Shown in pieces: positions 50,316 through 58,717 of a stretch of 64,000 bases of DNA (the first letter of the stretch is position 1; each line of letters begins with the position of its first letter). Made by a program: the position numbers and the translations under genes. The stretch covers positions 3,986,001 through 4,050,000 of the forward strand of contig NZ_CP040244.1 of assembly GCF_005517195.1 (NCBI RefSeq). The letters run 5' to 3'. The stretch is from Streptomyces vilmorinianum (GTDB lineage: Bacteria > Actinomycetota > Actinomycetes > Streptomycetales > Streptomycetaceae). The notes beneath the pieces are model-generated. The model was not told the DNA's origin, did no database searches, and was given only the letters and a program-made list of their open reading frames with translations.

Positions 50316-51503
50316 ATGCTGTCCGAGCAGGCCACTCCGGTCGTCCGTGCCACCCTTCCCGTCGTCGGAGACGCGCTCGGCGACATCACCGAGCGCTTCT
50401 ACGCGGGGATGTTCGCAGCCCGCCCCGAGCTGCTGCGGGACCTCTTCAACCGCGGCAACCAGGCCAGCGGCGACCAGCGGCGCGCGCTCGCCGGCTCGAT
50501 AGCCGCCTTCGCCGGCGCGCTCCTCGAGAGCCCGGACACCCGGCCGGACGTCATGCTCTCCCGGATCGCGCACAAGCACGCCTCGCTGGGCGTGACGGCC
50601 GAGCAGTACAAGATCGTCCACGAGCATCTCTTCGCCGCGATCGTCGACGTGCTGGGCGAGGCCGTCACGCCCGAGGTGGCCCAGGCCTGGGACGAGGTCT
50701 ACTGGCTGATGGCCAACGCGCTCATCGCGCTGGAGGCCGGCCTGTACCAGGAGAAGGGCGTCGCGGAGGGCGAGGTCGTCCGACCGATGGAGATCGTGGA
50801 GCGGCACCAGGAGACGGCCGACACGGTCTCCTTCGCCCTGCGGCACACCGACGGGCGCCCGACGGGGACGTTCCGGCCGGGGCAGTACGTGAGCGTGCGG
50901 GTCGAACTGCCCGACGGCGCCCGGCAGATCCGCCAGTACAGCCTCTCCACGGCGCCCGGGACTGCGCAGTGGCGGATCACGGTGAAGCGGGTCGACGGCG
51001 ACCCCGCGGGTGAGGTGTCCACCTGGCTGCACGAGCACGCGCGCGTGGGCGACGTCCTGGAGGTGTCCGCGCCGTTCGGCGATCTCGTCCTGCCCGAGGG
51101 CGACGGGCCGCTGCTGCTCGCCTCCGCGGGGATCGGCAGCACGCCGATGCTGGCCATGCTCGGCCATCTCGCCGCCACGGGCTCGCGGCGCCGGGTGATC
51201 GTCGTCCACGCCGACCGTTCCCCCGCGGAGCACGCGCACCGCGAGGAGCTGCGCCGCCTCGTCGAGGCGCTGCCGCAGGGCTCCCTGAACCTCTGGTACG
51301 AGGAGCCCGGCGCGGCGGACGCCGGCCTCGGCCGCGCCGACGTCACCGCGCTCGACCTGCCCGCGGACGTGACCGCGTACCTCTGCGGCCCGCTGCCCTT
51401 CATGCGGCAGGTGCGCGGTGACCTGCTGGCCGGCGGCGTCGCCGCCGCGGCCGTCCACTACGAGGTCTTCGGCCCCGACCTCTGGCTCGGCACCGAGGGC
51501 TGA
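50316..51503 (+). CDS. hmpA: flavohemoglobin (nitric oxide dioxygenase)
   Basis: 395 residues. Globin domain 1-140 with Tyr29 (B10), the His ligand in HKHASLGV (His88) and the Glu/Tyr partner region; FAD domain around 150-260 with GQYVSVRVELPDGARQIRQYSLS, and NAD(P) domain with LLLASAGIGSTPMLAML and the C-terminal YLCGPLPFMRQVRGDLLAGGV. It oxidises NO to nitrate. TTAGGAG precedes the ATG, and the NsrR operator lies just upstream, so induction by NO via NsrR is highly likely. A bidirectional terminator follows (51515-51544). Confidence 0.97.
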   Translation: MLSEQATPVVRATLPVVGDALGDITERFYAGMFAARPELLRDLFNRGNQASGDQRRALAGSIAAFAGALLESPDTRPDVMLSRIAHKHASLGVTAEQYKIVHEHLFAAIVDVLGEAVTPEVAQAWDEVYWLMANALIALEAGLYQEKGVAEGEVVRPMEIVERHQETADTVSFALRHTDGRPTGTFRPGQYVSVRVELPDGARQIRQYSLSTAPGTAQWRITVKRVDGDPAGEVSTWLHEHARVGDVLEVSAPFGDLVLPEGDGPLLLASAGIGSTPMLAMLGHLAATGSRRRVIVVHADRSPAEHAHREELRRLVEALPQGSLNLWYEEPGAADAGLGRADVTALDLPADVTAYLCGPLPFMRQVRGDLLAGGVAAAAVHYEVFGPDLWLGTEG

Positions 51504-51514
51504 CACCGACGCCG

Positions 51515-51544
51515 ACGCCCCGCGCCCTGTGGGGTGCGGGGCGT
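51515..51544. terminator. bidirectional terminator after hmpA
   Basis: 13-bp stem (51515-51527 with 51532-51544, ACGCCCCGCGCCC, one G-T pair) and 4-base loop, between hmpA and the convergent inhibitor-like gene. Confidence 0.82.
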
Positions 51545-51566
51545 GGCAGCGTGGCGGCGGGCGGGT

Positions 51567-51935
51567 TCAGCAGCTCATCGCCCAGGTGTGGGAGTCGCCC
51601 CGGTCGTTGGCGACCCCGTTGTAGTGGACCTCCTGGCCGGGGGTCAGACAGATGGTCATGGCTCCGCCCTGATGGGCGCTCTCGTAGACGCGGACGTGGT
51701 CCTTGATGCCCGGGCCCGAGATGCCGTGGTTGGCCCAGGAGGAGTCGGTGTCGGCGATCCAGCTCTCCCACCAGCCGTCGTCGCCGCTCCAGTTGGCACG
51801 CTGACCATGGAAGTCGGCGTCCTGCCAGGTGCAGAAGTGGCCGCTCGGGCAGTCGGCCGCCCGGGCCGGGGCGGTCAGGGCGAGCCCGCCGGTGAGGGCG
51901 AGCAGGGCCGCGGCGGTGGTGAGGATGCGCTTCAT
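51567..51935 (-). CDS. secreted peptidase inhibitor family I36-like protein
   Basis: 122 residues with a signal peptide (MKRILTTAAALLALTGGLALTAPARAADCP). The mature part begins CPSGHFCTWQDADFHGQRANWSGDD and carries more cysteines with GGAMTICLTPGQEVHYN, the beta/gamma-crystallin-like arrangement of the I36 (Streptomyces metalloproteinase inhibitor SMPI) family. Whether it inhibits a protease is unknown. It overlaps the upstream lipoprotein gene by ATGA (51932-51935), so they are co-translated. Confidence 0.82.
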   Translation of the reverse strand: MKRILTTAAALLALTGGLALTAPARAADCPSGHFCTWQDADFHGQRANWSGDDGWWESWIADTDSSWANHGISGPGIKDHVRVYESAHQGGAMTICLTPGQEVHYNGVANDRGDSHTWAMSC

Positions 51936-52633
51936 GAGGCGTCGTTGCCTTCCTGTGCGGTGGAGGGTGCGGACAGTTCCGCTGCCCGCCGCAGCGCGCG
52001 GGTGCGCAGCTGCCGGTAGGTGGTGAGCTGGTCGGCCCGCAGGGCGCGTACCTCCGCCAGCTCGGCGGGTTCCAGCCGGGCCCGTACGTCGGCGAGTCCG
52101 CTCTCCCGCTCGCACCGGGCGGCGAGGGCGGGATCGGGGCGCTCGGCGCGGGCGCGGGCGGGCGGGGCGGCGCACCGGTTCCAGCGCTCCAGGGCGGCCC
52201 GATGGGCGGGGTCGTCCTTCATCCGGGCCTGGGCCTCGGCGCGCAGGTTGTCGACGGTCACCTGGGCGCGGAACCAGCGCGTCTGGTCGCCGTAGAGGGT
52301 CTGCCGGGCGGCGGCGAGGCAGCCGTCGGTATGGGCGCTGACGGTGTGCCCGGTGGCCAGGGTGAGGGACAGCTCGTGGGGGCCGGTGCCGAAGAGGGCG
52401 GCCTGGAGGCGGCGGTCGGCCTCGGGGGTGCGGGGTGGGGCGGCGAGGGTGAGACCGCGGGCGTCGAGGCATCGGTCGACGAGGGCGCGCTCGGCGGTAC
52501 GGAGCAGTTCGTCCTGCGCCCGGGGCGTCAGCGGGACGGCGGGGCCGGGCGCGGTGGCGACACAGCCCGCGAGCAGGAGCGCGGCGGCCGCCGTCCCGGC
52601 CGTGCGACGAGCGTGCGCGGTCCAGCGCGGCAT
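51932..52633 (-). CDS. predicted lipoprotein, function unknown
   Basis: 233 residues from ATG 52633 with AGGGGGATC upstream. The N-terminus has Arg residues, a hydrophobic stretch and the lipobox LLAGC with Cys24 (VATAPGPAVPL follows). The rest is helical with many Arg/Glu and Ala, and a few paired Cys (RCLDARGLTL, DGCLAAARQTLYGDQTRW, WNRCAAPP, RCERESG). I recognise no family. It overlaps the I36-like gene as ATGA. Both are exported, so they may act together on the envelope or outside. Confidence 0.75.
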   Translation of the reverse strand: MPRWTAHARRTAGTAAAALLLAGCVATAPGPAVPLTPRAQDELLRTAERALVDRCLDARGLTLAAPPRTPEADRRLQAALFGTGPHELSLTLATGHTVSAHTDGCLAAARQTLYGDQTRWFRAQVTVDNLRAEAQARMKDDPAHRAALERWNRCAAPPARARAERPDPALAARCERESGLADVRARLEPAELAEVRALRADQLTTYRQLRTRALRRAAELSAPSTAQEGNDAS

Positions 52634-53158
52634 GCGATCCCCCTGGTGACGTGCCTGGTCAGCGGGCCGCCACGGGTGATCGTCACGGCTCGCGGCGATC
52701 ACTGCCCCGGCGGGGGCGGGGCATGCGGAGGGTCACTCGAAGGGGTCGAACGCGCCGGAGTGTGCGCCGCTCGGGCGCGGCCCGCGCCTCCGGGAACGAC
52801 AAAGCCCCGGTTGGACGGGGGATTCCAACCGGGGCCGATTGCCGCGACGACGAAGAGCGGTCACCTCAAGGGGGGGACCTGGGGACCGGACCCCTTCACA
52901 GTCACACATTGATGAACGATAAACCATCAGGGGGTGTTCCGTGGAATCCGAAGTGCCCGCTGTGAGGCACCTCACCCCGGTTTCACCGCTCGTACGTCTC
53001 ACACTACGGACGGTAGAGGGCGCCGGGTTCGACCTTGCCCGGTACCGCGAGCCGCGGAACGGTCGCGAACGTGAAGCCCCGCCGCTCAGGCACACAGATG
53101 CCCCGGACGGCGCCCGTCCGCTCCGCCCGGGGTGTCCGAGCGCCGGCGAGGCCGGCTG
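52634..53158. other. 525-base intergenic region with strong hairpin and AT-rich promoter-like DNA
   Basis: It holds the promoter of the lipoprotein/I36 operon, a strong minus-strand terminator hairpin (52804-52835), a run of seven Gs near 52870, and an AT-rich patch (52895-52930) with a plausible plus-strand promoter: TTCACA, 17 bases, GATAAA. A GTG at 52941 with AGGGGG upstream opens a short plus-strand frame whose end is only the antisense of the next gene, and an ATG at 52909 on the minus strand opens a 58-codon frame running through the hairpin. Neither can be supported as a gene. Confidence 0.5.
52804..52835 (-). terminator. orphan terminator hairpin (minus strand)
   Basis: Perfect 11-bp stem (GCCCCGGTTGG, 52804-52814 with 52825-52835) and 10-base loop, followed on the minus strand by CTTTGTCG. 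It is 320 bases beyond the nearest minus-strand stop (53159), so it either ends that long 3' region or a short unannotated transcript. Confidence 0.7.
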
Positions 53159-53536
53159 TCAGCGGGAGGCGAGCAACAGCCGGGCCTCGGTCTCCTGGTC
53201 GCCGGAGACGGACTGCAGCGACTGGATGTCGAAGCTGGCGGCGAGAGTCTTCTCGACCTCGTCGACCGCGTGGTACCCGCCGGTGAGCAGCGCTCCGACC
53301 ATCCCGGTCAGGTGCGCGGGGCGGGTCTCCTCGTGACGGCCCGCGGCCGTGTCGAAGGTGGCCATCCAGACGGTCGGGGTGGGAGCCGTGGCCGCCCGCG
53401 GGCCAGGCGCGGTCATGTCCTCGAGCTGGTAGACGTGGTCGAGGACGTCGAAGACGGCTTGGGCGTCCTCCCTGCCGCAGTCGCTCAGCTGCACGGTGAC
53501 GTCGGTGTCGATGTGCATGTCGTACACGTCGCTCAT
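53159..53536 (-). CDS. hypothetical protein
   Basis: 125 residues starting MSDVYDMHIDTDVTVQLSDCGREDAQAVFDVLDHVYQ, an acidic alpha/beta protein ending FDIQSLQSVSGDQETEARLLLAS. It appears to belong to a Streptomyces-specific family without known function, perhaps related to small sporulation or stress proteins; I cannot place it. The GAGGAG just before the ATG is too close to be an ideal ribosome site, so the second Met (residue 7) is an alternative start. It is divergent from the DUF6328 gene. Confidence 0.72.
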   Translation of the reverse strand: MSDVYDMHIDTDVTVQLSDCGREDAQAVFDVLDHVYQLEDMTAPGPRAATAPTPTVWMATFDTAAGRHEETRPAHLTGMVGALLTGGYHAVDEVEKTLAASFDIQSLQSVSGDQETEARLLLASR

Positions 53537-53694
53537 CTCCTCGCGGCCAGGCGGTCCGGTCGTCCTGCCACGCTTCCAGCATCCCTCGCGCGCGGACGTC
53601 CCGCGAGGCCCGGGCCCTCCCGGATCGAGCCCGGCACGGGGGTTGAAGTCGCCGCGGGCGGTAACCCGCGAGGAGAGCGACAACGGGAGGTTCC

Positions 53695-54282
53695 GTGTCC
53701 ACGCGACCAGACCAGGAGCATCAGGGCGGCCGACAGGACCGGACCGAGGGTGACGGTCTCATCCGCGGGCGTCACGAGACGCCGGAGGAGCGAGCCGACC
53801 GGCGGTGGGGCGAGCTGATGCAGGAGATCAGGGTCGCCCAGACCGGCGTGCAGATCCTGTTCGGCTTCCTGCTGACGGTCGTCTTCACGCCCCGCTTCCC
53901 CGAGCTCCCGGCGTCCGACCGGACGATCTACATCGTCACGGTGTCGCTGGGCGCGGCGGCGACCGGGGCACTGATCGGACCGGTGTCCTTCCATCGCCTG
54001 GTGGCGGGGCGGCGGATCAAACCGCAGGCCGTGGTCTGGGCCTCGCGGCTGACGTTCATCGGGCTCGTGCTGCTGCTCGCGACGCTGGCCTCGGCGCTGC
54101 TGCTGGTCCTGCGGGTGGCGACGCAGGCGTCGTACGTGCCGTGGCTGGTCACCGGTCTGGTGACCTGGTACCTGCTGTGCTGGTACGTGCTGCCGCTCTG
54201 GGTCCGGGGTCGCTACACCAACATCAACGACGACGAGGGCGACGGCGGGGACCGGACGAACCGGCTCACCTCCCGCCGGTGA
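53695..54282 (+). CDS. DUF6328 family membrane protein
   Basis: 195 residues, GTG start with GGGAGG upstream. After a charged lead (GRHETPEERADRRWGELMQEIRVAQTGVQILFGFLLTVVFTPRF) come four membrane segments, an arrangement characteristic of DUF6328, whose conserved entry sequence is this ERADRRW-LLQEIRVAQTGVQILFGFLL region. Inner membrane; function unknown. Its end overlaps the convergent DNA ligase gene by 17 bases. Confidence 0.88.
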   Translation: MSTRPDQEHQGGRQDRTEGDGLIRGRHETPEERADRRWGELMQEIRVAQTGVQILFGFLLTVVFTPRFPELPASDRTIYIVTVSLGAAATGALIGPVSFHRLVAGRRIKPQAVVWASRLTFIGLVLLLATLASALLLVLRVATQASYVPWLVTGLVTWYLLCWYVLPLWVRGRYTNINDDEGDGGDRTNRLTSRR

Positions 54283-55813
54283 CCTGCTCCACGGTGTCGG
54301 CCTCGGCGGCGGGCTTGTCGGGGCGGTGGCGTACGACGCGGGCGAAGCGCAGGGTGACCCCCGCCGGGTAGCGGGTGGAGCGCTGAAGACCGTCGTAGGC
54401 GATCTCGACGACGAGTTCCGGTCGCACGCGTACGGTGAATCCGTCGTCGGACACGGCGAGTTCGCCCAGCTTCTCGGTCTGCCAGCGCAGCATCTCGTCG
54501 GTGAGGCCTTTGAAGGTCTTGCCCAGCATCACGAAGGTGCCGTCGGCGGCGCGGGCGCCGAGGTGGAGGTTGGAGAGCAGTCCGGTGCGGCGGCCGTGGC
54601 CCCACTCGGCGGCGAGGACGACGAGGTCAAGGGTGTGCACGGGCTTGACCTTGAGCCAGGTCCGGCCGCGGCGACCGGCCACGTAGGGCGCTTCGAGGGC
54701 TTTGACCAGCACTCCCTCGTGTCCCCTGGCGAGCGTGTCGGTGAAGAACCGCTCCGCCGCCCCGACCTGAGCGGCGGATCCGGGGTCGTCGACGACGAAC
54801 CGGCGGACCCGCAGGGCCTCCGGGAGGAGGCGGGCCAGCACCGCGTGGCGCTCCAGGCCCGGCCGGTCGAGGAGAACCTCCCCGTCCGCGGCGAGGACGT
54901 CGAAGAAGACGGGCGAGAGGGGCAGGGCGGCGCTGGCGGTCTCGACGTCGACGCGTGAGCCGACCCGTGAGGCGATGTCCTGGAAGGGCATCGGCCGCCC
55001 GGTGGCGGGGTCGAGCGCGATGACCTCGCCGTCCAGGATGAACTCGTCGGCCGTCATCTCCCGGGCGAGGGAGACGACTTCGGGAAGCCGGCCGGTGATG
55101 TCGTCCAGGGAGCGGGTGAACACGCTGACCTCGTCGCGGCGTCGGTGCACCTGGATCCGGATGCCGTCCAGCTTCTCCTCGACGGCGCACGCACCGAGGC
55201 CGGCGACGGCCTCGGTGACGGAGGCGGCCGTGTGGGCGAGCATCGGCAGGACGGGGCCGCCGACGCGCAGGGCGAAGGTGCCGAGGGCGGCGGAGCCGTC
55301 GGCGAGCACGGCCCGGGCCACTCGGGGCAGGGACCCTTCGAGCATCACCGCGCGGCGCAGCTCGTCGGAGGGAACGGTCGCGGCCCGCGCGACGCCCTCG
55401 AGCGCGATGGCGTCCAGGGCGCCCTGACGCACGTCGCCGGAGAGCAGCCGGATCATGAACTCCTGCTCGGCCAGGGTGGCGGAGGCCATGAGTTCATGGA
55501 CGCGACGGACCCGCTCCGCGTGCGAACCGGCGCCCGAGACGGCGGCGAGCTCGGTCATGGCGGCGTCGGTCCCGGCGAGCGTGAGGGTGGGGTGCTCGGC
55601 GGGTGGCACGGCCGGCGGGATCACCGTCTTGAGGACGCTCCAGCCGACCCCGATACGCCCCTGGGGAAGCCGCCCGGAGAGGTAGGCGATCACCAGCGGG
55701 CTCTCCTCGGGCGTGGCCTCGGAGAAGAGCTCGGCCAGCACAGCGATCTTCCGTGACCGGGCGGAGGTGGCGGCGACCTGGTGGGAAGCGTCCGCGAGTC
55801 GTGCCAAGAGCAT
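54266..55813 (-). CDS. ATP-dependent DNA ligase
   Basis: 515 residues from ATG 55813 with GGAGGATGGG upstream. The N-terminal domain is about 200 residues; the adenylation site is Lys214 in EEKLDGIRIQ (motif I KxDG), followed by FILDGEVIALDPATG (motif III), ARGHEGVLVKALEAPYVAG (motif IV) and TWLKVKPVHTLDLVVLAAEWG (motif V), then the OB domain. This is the LigB group of actinobacterial stand-alone ligases, thought to act in repair beside the essential NAD-dependent LigA. Its symbol is not asserted. Confidence 0.92.
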   Translation of the reverse strand: MLLARLADASHQVAATSARSRKIAVLAELFSEATPEESPLVIAYLSGRLPQGRIGVGWSVLKTVIPPAVPPAEHPTLTLAGTDAAMTELAAVSGAGSHAERVRRVHELMASATLAEQEFMIRLLSGDVRQGALDAIALEGVARAATVPSDELRRAVMLEGSLPRVARAVLADGSAALGTFALRVGGPVLPMLAHTAASVTEAVAGLGACAVEEKLDGIRIQVHRRRDEVSVFTRSLDDITGRLPEVVSLAREMTADEFILDGEVIALDPATGRPMPFQDIASRVGSRVDVETASAALPLSPVFFDVLAADGEVLLDRPGLERHAVLARLLPEALRVRRFVVDDPGSAAQVGAAERFFTDTLARGHEGVLVKALEAPYVAGRRGRTWLKVKPVHTLDLVVLAAEWGHGRRTGLLSNLHLGARAADGTFVMLGKTFKGLTDEMLRWQTEKLGELAVSDDGFTVRVRPELVVEIAYDGLQRSTRYPAGVTLRFARVVRHRPDKPAAEADTVEQVTGGR

Positions 55814-55919
55814 GCGCCCATCCTCCCCCGCGCGAAGCCGTAGCCGCACGTCGGGTGGGGTACACCGTCCGAAAGCAACCCGCACCGGCGCCGCCCCTGG
55901 CGCCCGGCGCCCTGGCTCC

Positions 55920-56924
55920 CTAGCCCGTCACCGCCTCCTCCCTCTCCTCCGTGGCCGCGGTCTTCCGTCGTCGGAGGCGGTCGAGGAGTCCGCGCCTGGT
56001 CCGGTGGGCGGGTGGGCGCGGGAGCGTCACGGGGCGGGGCGGCCGGGGCACGGCCGCCGGGCTGGCTCCCCCGCCGGCTTCTCCGCCGGGCTCTCCGCCG
56101 GGTTCTCCGTCGGGGCGTGGGGCCGGACGGTCCGCGCGGGCCTCGTCCAGGGCGAGGCCCAGGCTCATGCGGTGCCAGAGAATCTCGTCCGGATCGTCCG
56201 CCAGCATCAGCCGGTCGGCGATCTCGCGGGAAGTCGCCGACTCCGTGCGCCCGGAGGGCGGTTCGGGGCGTAGCCGGTCCAGATGGGTGCGCTCGTGCGG
56301 GTCGTCGACGACCTCGCCCAGCTGCACGGGGTCGAGGAGCGAGGCGATCGCCGCCGCCCGCACCCACGGGTCCTCGGTCGCCCGGAGCAGCAGCCCCAGG
56401 CGCCGGGCCCGCCAGTTGCGAGGCCGCCGGTCCTCGCCGCCGTCGATCCGGTCGCGGATCTCCTGCGGCAGTCTGCCGGTCAGCAGGCTCTGCTGCGCGA
56501 GGGCGAACTCGCCCAGCTCTCCCGCGAGATAGAGCCAGACCACCGCGCGGTAGCGGTTGAGATAGAACCGCACCGGGCAGAAGTGCCCCGTCCTGGCCAG
56601 CTTGGTGAACCGGTCCGGCGCCACCGAGAGCAGCTCGGCGGCCTCCGTCGTACCGACCGTGCGGACCCTCTCGCGCAGTCCGTCCGGGAAGTCCGGTGCG
56701 GCGCGCAGCCGGTCGATCTCGGCCTGCTCCACCCGGCGCCGGCCGCCCGGCGCGGCGGAGCCACTCGGTGTGCCCCCTGGCGGCCTCGGCGCGCCGCGCG
56801 CGGCACCCGGCACCGTCCGAACCAGCCCCAACTGCACGGCGAGCCGGAACTCGTCGCGCCTCAGCTCCAGTTCCTGCGCGGCCCGCGTCGGTGCCAGCGT
56901 GCGTGCGCCTTCTTCCACAGTCAT
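55920..56924 (-). CDS. DUF6397 family protein
   Basis: 334 residues from ATG 56924 (GGGGGAGA upstream). N-terminal ELELRRDEFRLAVQLGLVRTV with a helix-turn-helix-like DRFTKLARTGHFCPVRFYLNRYRAVVWLYLAGELGEFA, then RRPRNWRARRLGLLLRATEDPWVRAAAIASLLDPVQLGEVV and a Pro/Arg-rich C-terminus. The family is confined to Actinobacteria and has the look of a DNA-associated, MerR-like or excisionase-like protein, but no role is known. It is transcribed alone. Confidence 0.85.
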   Translation of the reverse strand: MTVEEGARTLAPTRAAQELELRRDEFRLAVQLGLVRTVPGAARGAPRPPGGTPSGSAAPGGRRRVEQAEIDRLRAAPDFPDGLRERVRTVGTTEAAELLSVAPDRFTKLARTGHFCPVRFYLNRYRAVVWLYLAGELGEFALAQQSLLTGRLPQEIRDRIDGGEDRRPRNWRARRLGLLLRATEDPWVRAAAIASLLDPVQLGEVVDDPHERTHLDRLRPEPPSGRTESATSREIADRLMLADDPDEILWHRMSLGLALDEARADRPAPRPDGEPGGEPGGEAGGGASPAAVPRPPRPVTLPRPPAHRTRRGLLDRLRRRKTAATEEREEAVTG

Positions 56925-57044
56925 GACGGTCTCCCCCGTGAGCGACGAATACTCTCGGTGACGACCGTAGCCCGCGGTGCTCCGATCCCGCTCGGCCTGT
57001 GGACAACCTTGCCAAGCGGCCCGGCACCCGCCTGTGGACAACCC

Positions 57045-57458
57045 TCAGAGCTCTGCGATGCCCGCCCGCCCCGGCTGCCGCGCCGCCACGCCGAGATGCT
57101 CGCCGACCCGGTTCACGAGCAGCGTCATCTCGTAGGCGACCTGGCCGACATCGGCCTCGGCGCCGCTCAGCACGCACAGGCAACTGCCCTCGCCCGCCGC
57201 CGTCACGAAGAGCAGGGCCTCGTCGAACTCGACCATCGTCTGCCGGGCGCGACCGGCCTGGAAGTGCCGGCCGGATCCGCGGGCCAGGCTGTGCAGTCCC
57301 GAGGAGACGGCGGCCAGATGCTCGGCGTCCTCCCGTTCCAGGCCACTGCTCGCGCCCGTCACCAGCCCGTCGTTGGACAGCACCAGCGCGTGCCGTATGT
57401 ACTCGACCCGGTGGGTCAAGTCGTCAAGGAGCCAGTCCAGTCCCTTGTCCAGCGCCAT
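57045..57458 (-). CDS. second roadblock/LC7 protein beside the conservon
   Basis: 137 residues closely resembling CvnB: MALDKGLDWLLDDLTHRVEYIRHALVLSNDGLVTGASSGL, EDAEHLAAVSSGLHSLARGSGRHF and CVLSGAEADVGQVAYEMTLLVNRVGEHL. Roadblock proteins bind small GTPases as scaffolds or GAP-like partners. It has its own ribosome site (GGGAGG) and lies 230 bases downstream of cvnD on the same strand, so it may be separately transcribed. Pairwise identity to CvnB at 58718-59152 looks high over the central 80 residues, indicating duplication. Confidence 0.92.
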   Translation of the reverse strand: MALDKGLDWLLDDLTHRVEYIRHALVLSNDGLVTGASSGLEREDAEHLAAVSSGLHSLARGSGRHFQAGRARQTMVEFDEALLFVTAAGEGSCLCVLSGAEADVGQVAYEMTLLVNRVGEHLGVAARQPGRAGIAEL

Positions 57459-57688
57459 GTGTCGGTCCTCCCCCTGTGTGGTGCGTCCCCGTCGACCCGA
57501 AGTCCCCGTGGTCCGCGTGTCGCGGCAAGCCTTACGCACTGTCGTGGACAGAGCAAGCACCCCTGGACGCCTTGCGTGGCGCAGCAGGGGAGGCATGGCC
57601 AGGATGACCGAGGAACAGTGGCGGGCCTTCGTGTCCGCGGGAACCCGCACCGGCAGCGCGGTCCTGTCCGCGTGCGCGTCCGCCGGGT

Positions 57689-58306
57689 TCAACCGACCGA
57701 GTCGAGCAGCCGGGCCGTGTGCATCCTCCCCGCGTACTCCACCAGCCGGATCAGGACCTCCTTGCCCGAGTCCCGGTCGCGCGCGTCGCAGAGCACGACG
57801 GGCGTGCCCCGGTCCAGGTCCAGCGCGCGCGAGACCTCGTGCGCGCCGTAGTTCCGGGCGCCCGCGAAGCAGTTGACCGCGACGACGAAGGGGATCTTGC
57901 GATGCTCGAAGTAGTCCACGGCGGGGAAGCAGTCCTCCAGTCGTCGCGTGTCGGCGAGGACGACCGCCCCGAGCGCCCCCTGCGACAGCTCGTCCCACAG
58001 GAACCAGAACCGGTCCTGACCCGGAGTACCGAAGAGGTACAGGGAGAGTCCGGCGCGGATCGTGATACGGCCGAAGTCCATGGCCACGGTCGTGGTGGTC
58101 TTCTGGTCGACGCCCCCGGTGTCGTCCACGGCCTCCCCTGCCCGGCTGAGCTGTTCCTCCGTGCGCAGCGGACGGATCTCGCTGACCGCGCCCACCAGGG
58201 TGGTCTTGCCGACGCCGAACCCGCCGGCGACCAGAATCTTCAGCGCGAGGGCCGTGGTGTCCACGCCACCGCCCGCACCGGTGCTCTCAGAGCGCTCGTA
58301 GACCAT
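57689..58306 (-). CDS. cvnD: CvnD, small GTP-binding protein of the conservon
   Basis: 205 residues. P-loop GGFGVGKTT at about 28-36, TTTTVAMDFGRITI (switch region), then LFGTPGQDRFWFLWDELS (G3-like) and VVAVNCFAG (G4-like, NCF instead of NKxD), the mglA/CvnD type. It works as the GTPase of a heterotrimeric-G-protein-like membrane complex with CvnA, CvnB and CvnC. The start overlaps cvnC by 20 bases, typical for conservons. Confidence 0.94.
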   Translation of the reverse strand: MVYERSESTGAGGGVDTTALALKILVAGGFGVGKTTLVGAVSEIRPLRTEEQLSRAGEAVDDTGGVDQKTTTTVAMDFGRITIRAGLSLYLFGTPGQDRFWFLWDELSQGALGAVVLADTRRLEDCFPAVDYFEHRKIPFVVAVNCFAGARNYGAHEVSRALDLDRGTPVVLCDARDRDSGKEVLIRLVEYAGRMHTARLLDSVG

Positions 58307-58703
58307 CGATGACTTCCCTCAGGATCCGTTCGTCGGGCAGCTGTGCGGGCGGTACGGGTCGGCTGACCTTGACGAAGCCCGCTTCGAGGAGGTCGCCGAG
58401 GAGGACCCGGACGACTCCGACGGGCAGGTCCGCGTCGGCGGCGAGTTCGGCCACCGACTGCGTCTCGGCCCGGCACAGGGTGAGCAGGGCCCGGTGCTCC
58501 GGGCCGAGGAGCGACTCCTCGGACGGGCCGGGCGGGTCGTCGTCGACGACGACGAGTGCGATGAGGTCGAACCGTACGTTGCTGGGTCCGGGCTTGGTGC
58601 GGCCGCCGGTCATGGCGTACGGCCGGACGAGCGGCCCGGCGTCCGCGTCGTACCAGCGACTGCCCGGCGCGGACGGGTCGTCGCCGGTCCTGTCCTCGTT
58701 CAT
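58287..58703 (-). CDS. cvnC: CvnC, DUF742 protein of the conservon
   Basis: 138 residues. DUF742 pattern: RWYDADAGPLVRPYAMTGGRTKPGPSNVRFDLIALVVV then a winged-helix-like HRALLTLCRAETQSVAELAADADLPVGVVRVLLGDLLEAGFVKV. It is thought to bridge the roadblock protein and the sensor kinase. GGAGAC precedes the ATG; the gap to cvnB is 14 bases. Confidence 0.94.
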   Translation of the reverse strand: MNEDRTGDDPSAPGSRWYDADAGPLVRPYAMTGGRTKPGPSNVRFDLIALVVVDDDPPGPSEESLLGPEHRALLTLCRAETQSVAELAADADLPVGVVRVLLGDLLEAGFVKVSRPVPPAQLPDERILREVIDGLRAL

Positions 58704-58717
58704 GGGGGTGTCTCCGG

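Noticed and set aside
52941..53336. GTG-started plus-strand frame in the gap before the hypothetical gene
   Set aside because: Has a promoter-like and ribosome-like context but half of it is antisense to 53159-53536 and the rest shows no conserved pattern; kept only as a lead in the findings.
54326..54958. Plus-strand frame opposite the DNA ligase
   Set aside because: Gly/Glu-rich antisense with no domain; ligase motifs on the other strand are complete.
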